From an uncultured Oscillospiraceae bacterium (lineage in GTDB: Bacteria > Bacillota > Clostridia > Oscillospirales > Oscillospiraceae), in assembly GCA_934661735.1 (NCBI GenBank), contig CAKUJN010000092.1:1-7460 (forward strand): a DNA stretch of 7,460 nt, written 5' to 3'. Under the pieces are notes generated by a model that had not been told where the DNA came from, ran no database searches, and saw nothing but the letters and a program-made list of their open reading frames with translations. The translations under genes and the position numbers were made by a program. Every line of letters begins with the position of its first letter. Position 1 is the first letter of the stretch. Positions 5,829-7,460 of the stretch are shown piece by piece.

Positions 5829-5892
5829 CGGTGCTGTGCAAAACATTGCTGAAGGCACAGTGCCGCATCAACGCCAGTCCGGTGCCAATCGG

Positions 5893-5925
5893 AAAAGCGC
5901 CGCCAGCGGCACGGCGGCGGCTTTT
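5893..5925. terminator. Terminator-like hairpin upstream of the TVP38 gene
   Basis: GCGCCGCC (5897-5904) pairs with GGCGGCGGC (5913-5921) with one bulged base, flanked by AAAA (5893-5896) and TTTT (5922-5925). The symmetrical A/T flanks allow weak bidirectional termination. It would insulate the promoter at 5960 from read-through. The T run is short, so strength is uncertain. Confidence 0.5.
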
Positions 5926-5959
5926 CGAAAGAGAATCTTAAGCTTACGGTCACAATTTG

Positions 5960-5990
5960 TTGATTCCTGCGGGCGGTTTTGTGCTATACT
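5960..5990 (+). promoter_or_regulatory. Extended -10 promoter of the TVP38-YjbR operon
   Basis: TATACT (5985-5990) is preceded by TGC, giving an extended -10, and lies 19 bases after TTGATT (5960-5965). The leader to the ATG at 6031 would be about 34 bases. This is the only convincing promoter in the 700 bases before the operon. Confidence 0.68.
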
Positions 5991-6030
5991 GTAAGAAAAA
6001 GGACAATTGTCCGCATTCTGGGAGATTTTT

Positions 6031-6759
6031 ATGCACAGGCAAACGGAGCTGACGCAGAGACAGCAGAAGCTGCTCGCCGCGCTCGCCATTGTAATTCTCA
6101 TTCTGCTTGCTGCGGCGATCTGCGTCTTTGTCGGCGCGCCGCTGCTGCGCTTTGCAGCCCAGCCGGAAAAGTTCCGGAGCTGGGTGGATTCTCACGGCTT
6201 CGGCGGACGGCTGGCCTTTATCGGGATGGTCGTTTTGCAGATCATCGTCGCGATTATCCCTGGCGAGCCGTTTGAAATTGCGGCGGGCTATGCCTTTGGC
6301 GCGCTGGAGGGTACCGTGCTTTGCATGCTGGCCGGAGCGCTGGGCAGCGTTGCGGTCTTTTTTCTGGTGCGGCGGTTTGGTGTACGGTTGGCGGAGGTGT
6401 TCTTCCCGCGGGAAAAGCTTCGCTCGCTCCGCTTTCTGCGGACCTCACCCGCGCGGAATCTGCTGTTCCTGCTGATTTTCATGATTCCAGGCACACCGAA
6501 AGATCTGCTGTGCTACTTCGCCGGACTGACCGATCTGCCGTTCGGGGTGTGGCTGCTGATCTGCTCGTTCGGACGGTTTCCATCCATCATCACATCCACC
6601 GTCGGCGGCAGCGCGCTGGGCACAAAGCAGTATGTCTTTGCAGTCGTCGTTTTCGCCGTCACGCTGCTGATCAGCGGCGCCGGCCTGCTGATTTACGGAA
6701 GAATCTGCAAAAAGCACGCACCGGCAGCTCCGGACGCAGAACAGGAGGCCAAGCCATGA
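6031..6759 (+). CDS. TVP38/TMEM64 (DedA/VTT superfamily) integral membrane protein
   Basis: This 242-residue inner-membrane protein belongs to the VTT (SNARE-associated) family related to DedA. Some DedA-superfamily members scramble or recycle lipid carriers such as undecaprenyl phosphate; the job of this one is not known. A membrane helix covers about 15-38. The VTT core carries IPGEPFEIAAGYAFG (76-90) and a helix about 92-115. FMIPGTPKDLLCYFAGLT (150-167) and GRFPS (181-185) follow, with the proline, arginine and aspartate pattern of the family, and a last helix about 200-222. The tail is short and charged. A TTG at 6007 would give a longer form, but GGGAG (6020-6024) lies 6 bases before the ATG at 6031, which is preferred. 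The stop overlaps the next start as ATGA. Confidence 0.9.
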   Translation: MHRQTELTQRQQKLLAALAIVILILLAAAICVFVGAPLLRFAAQPEKFRSWVDSHGFGGRLAFIGMVVLQIIVAIIPGEPFEIAAGYAFGALEGTVLCMLAGALGSVAVFFLVRRFGVRLAEVFFPREKLRSLRFLRTSPARNLLFLLIFMIPGTPKDLLCYFAGLTDLPFGVWLLICSFGRFPSIITSTVGGSALGTKQYVFAVVVFAVTLLISGAGLLIYGRICKKHAPAAPDAEQEAKP

Positions 6760-7097
6760 CCCGTCAGGACCTGATCGCATACTGTCTGACCTTTCCGGAC
6801 GCATATGAGGACTATCCGTTCGGCAGCGCGGGCGAGGCAGACTGCTGGACTGCCATGCGGCATCTGAAAAGCAAAAAGACGTTTGCGTTTCTCTTTGAGC
6901 GCGGTGGCCTGTTTGTCAACGTCAAGTGTGAGCCGGAGCGCGCGGAGCTGCTGCGACAGCTTTTTGACGGCGTCACGCCCGCGTATCACATGAACAAGAA
7001 TCACTGGAACTCCGTCCGCATCGGCTCGGATGTGCCGGACGACGTGGTGCAGGAAATGATCGACAGGAGCTATCGGCTCACCAAGTCCGGAAAATAG
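6756..7097 (+). CDS. YjbR/MmcQ-family protein (DUF419)
   Basis: This 113-residue soluble protein matches the MmcQ/YjbR family, whose fold resembles the CyaY/frataxin type and has been described as DNA-binding-like; its role is not established. Visible family features are FPDAYEDYPFG (13-23), the strand pair KTFAFLFERGGLFVNVKCEP (41-60), the loop TPAYHMNKNHWNSVRIG (74-90) and the final helix VVQEMIDRSYRLT (97-109). The length is typical. AGGAGG (6743-6748) lies 7 bases upstream, inside the end of the TVP38 gene, and the ATG overlaps that gene's TGA. The same frame stays open upstream to 6321, but that part is a shadow of the TVP38 gene and has no homology pattern. The link with TVP38 is expression coupling; a shared function is not evident. 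Confidence 0.9.
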   Translation: MTRQDLIAYCLTFPDAYEDYPFGSAGEADCWTAMRHLKSKKTFAFLFERGGLFVNVKCEPERAELLRQLFDGVTPAYHMNKNHWNSVRIGSDVPDDVVQEMIDRSYRLTKSGK

Positions 7098-7119
7098 CCG
7101 CTTTTGCCGGTTTTGAAAC

Positions 7120-7156
7120 AAAAAAGCTGGAATGTAGCATTTTTGCGCATTCCAGC
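7120..7156. terminator. Bidirectional terminator between YjbR and the metG-like gene
   Basis: GCTGGAATG (7126-7134) pairs with CATTCCAGC (7148-7156), with a possible inner GCA/TGC stem. On the minus strand the hairpin is followed by TTTTTT (plus-strand A tract 7120-7125), a strong end for the metG-like gene. On the plus strand it is followed by CTTTACTTTG, a weaker end for the TVP38-YjbR operon. Confidence 0.85.
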
Positions 7157-7174
7157 CTTTACTTTGTTCGGAAA

Positions 7175-7460
7175 TCAATACATTTTTGCGCCTGCGGGGA
7201 TGTGCGGATCGAGCATCAGAAGATGGAGCTTTTCGACGTCTTCCTCGTGGTGGACGGCACTAATCAGCATACCGCAGGAGTCGATGCCCATCATGGGTCT
7301 GGGGGGCAGGTTGGTGATGGCGATGCAGGTCTTGCCGACGAGTTCCTCCGGCTCGTAGTAATCGTGAATGCCGGAAAGAATCACTCTATCGGTTCCAGAA
7401 CCGTCGTCCAGCACGAATTTCAGAAGTTTTTTGGACTTTTTGACCGCCTCGCAGGACTTG
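7175..7460 (-). CDS. metG: C-terminal tRNA-binding domain of methionyl-tRNA synthetase (or its beta subunit), 5' end beyond the window
   Basis: The visible 94 codons encode an EMAPII/Arc1p-type OB-fold that raises the affinity of methionyl-tRNA synthetase for tRNA. It starts in KSCEAVKKSKKLLKFVLDDG, the strand that opens this domain. SGIHDYYEPEELVGKT, then ITNLPPRPMMGIDSCGM and LLMLDPHIPAGAKMY complete the normal C-terminus. The coding frame runs past the right edge with no start; an internal GTG near 7414 is not the start, since domain sequence continues upstream of it. Whether this is the end of a full-length metG or a separate beta-subunit gene of about 110 residues, as in some Clostridia, cannot be decided here. 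CsaA-type chaperones share the fold but are less likely given the MetG-like wording of the motifs. Confidence 0.88.
   Translation of the reverse strand, partial: KSCEAVKKSKKLLKFVLDDGSGTDRVILSGIHDYYEPEELVGKTCIAITNLPPRPMMGIDSCGMLISAVHHEEDVEKLHLLMLDPHIPAGAKMY

Noticed and set aside
6321..6755. Upstream extension of the YjbR frame inside the TVP38 gene
   Set aside because: The translation is arginine-rich shadow sequence in the wrong frame of a clear membrane protein gene. The ATG at 6756 has AGGAGG and begins the family N-terminus.
7087..7114. CCGGAAAA...TTTTGCCGGTTTTG near the YjbR stop as a separate terminator
   Set aside because: The stem is weak and bulged and overlaps the last codons of the gene. 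The hairpin at 7126-7156 is much better.

Overview
The window is GC-rich DNA with compact genes and the signals of a spore-forming member of the class Clostridia. The pointers are an 80-residue AbrB/SpoVT-type regulator with a C-terminal four-cysteine zinc knuckle, a spmA-spmB spore-maturation pair, consensus extended -10 promoters and AGGAGG-type ribosome binding sites. The high GC content and the gene set fit the Oscillospirales (Oscillibacter/Flavonifractor-like) better than low-GC clostridia. That placement is inference, not proof.

Layout. Positions 1-100 hold the end of an unidentified plus-strand unit closed by an intrinsic terminator. A convergent abrB-like gene (149-391, minus) ends in its own terminator and is divergent from spmA-spmB (548-1632, plus, ATGA overlap). 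The 156-base gap between abrB and spmA contains a stable hairpin and two tandem TTGTnnACAA palindromes. argS follows (1699-3456) with its own extended -10 promoter. A spacer rich in inverted repeats then leads to a DUF2156 acyltransferase-fold gene (3566-4465), which overlaps a GNAT acetyltransferase gene (4462-5241).

From 5242 to about 5959 there is no convincing gene. This stretch holds many inverted repeats, a 16-bp perfect palindromic repeat with a degenerate second copy, and a terminator-like hairpin. It looks like accumulated extragenic repeat elements or an unrecognised structured RNA. A clear promoter (5960-5990) then drives a TVP38/DedA-type membrane protein (6031-6759), translationally coupled to a YjbR/MmcQ-like protein (6756-7097). 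A bidirectional terminator separates these from a convergent minus-strand gene whose C-terminal EMAPII-like tRNA-binding domain (7175-7460, cut by the window edge) marks it as methionyl-tRNA synthetase C-terminus or its free-standing beta subunit.

How the genes work together. spmAB and the AbrB-like regulator belong to sporulation and transition-state biology. argS and metG are translation housekeeping. The DUF2156-GNAT pair behind argS is the least understood part; DUF2156 shares its fold with the aminoacyl-tRNA-dependent lipid-modifying domain of MprF. I see no CRISPR array, transposase, prophage gene, tRNA or rRNA, and no clear new multi-gene system. The best leads are the intergenic element at 5280-5830, the operator-like repeats at 486-509 and the argS-DUF2156-GNAT arrangement.
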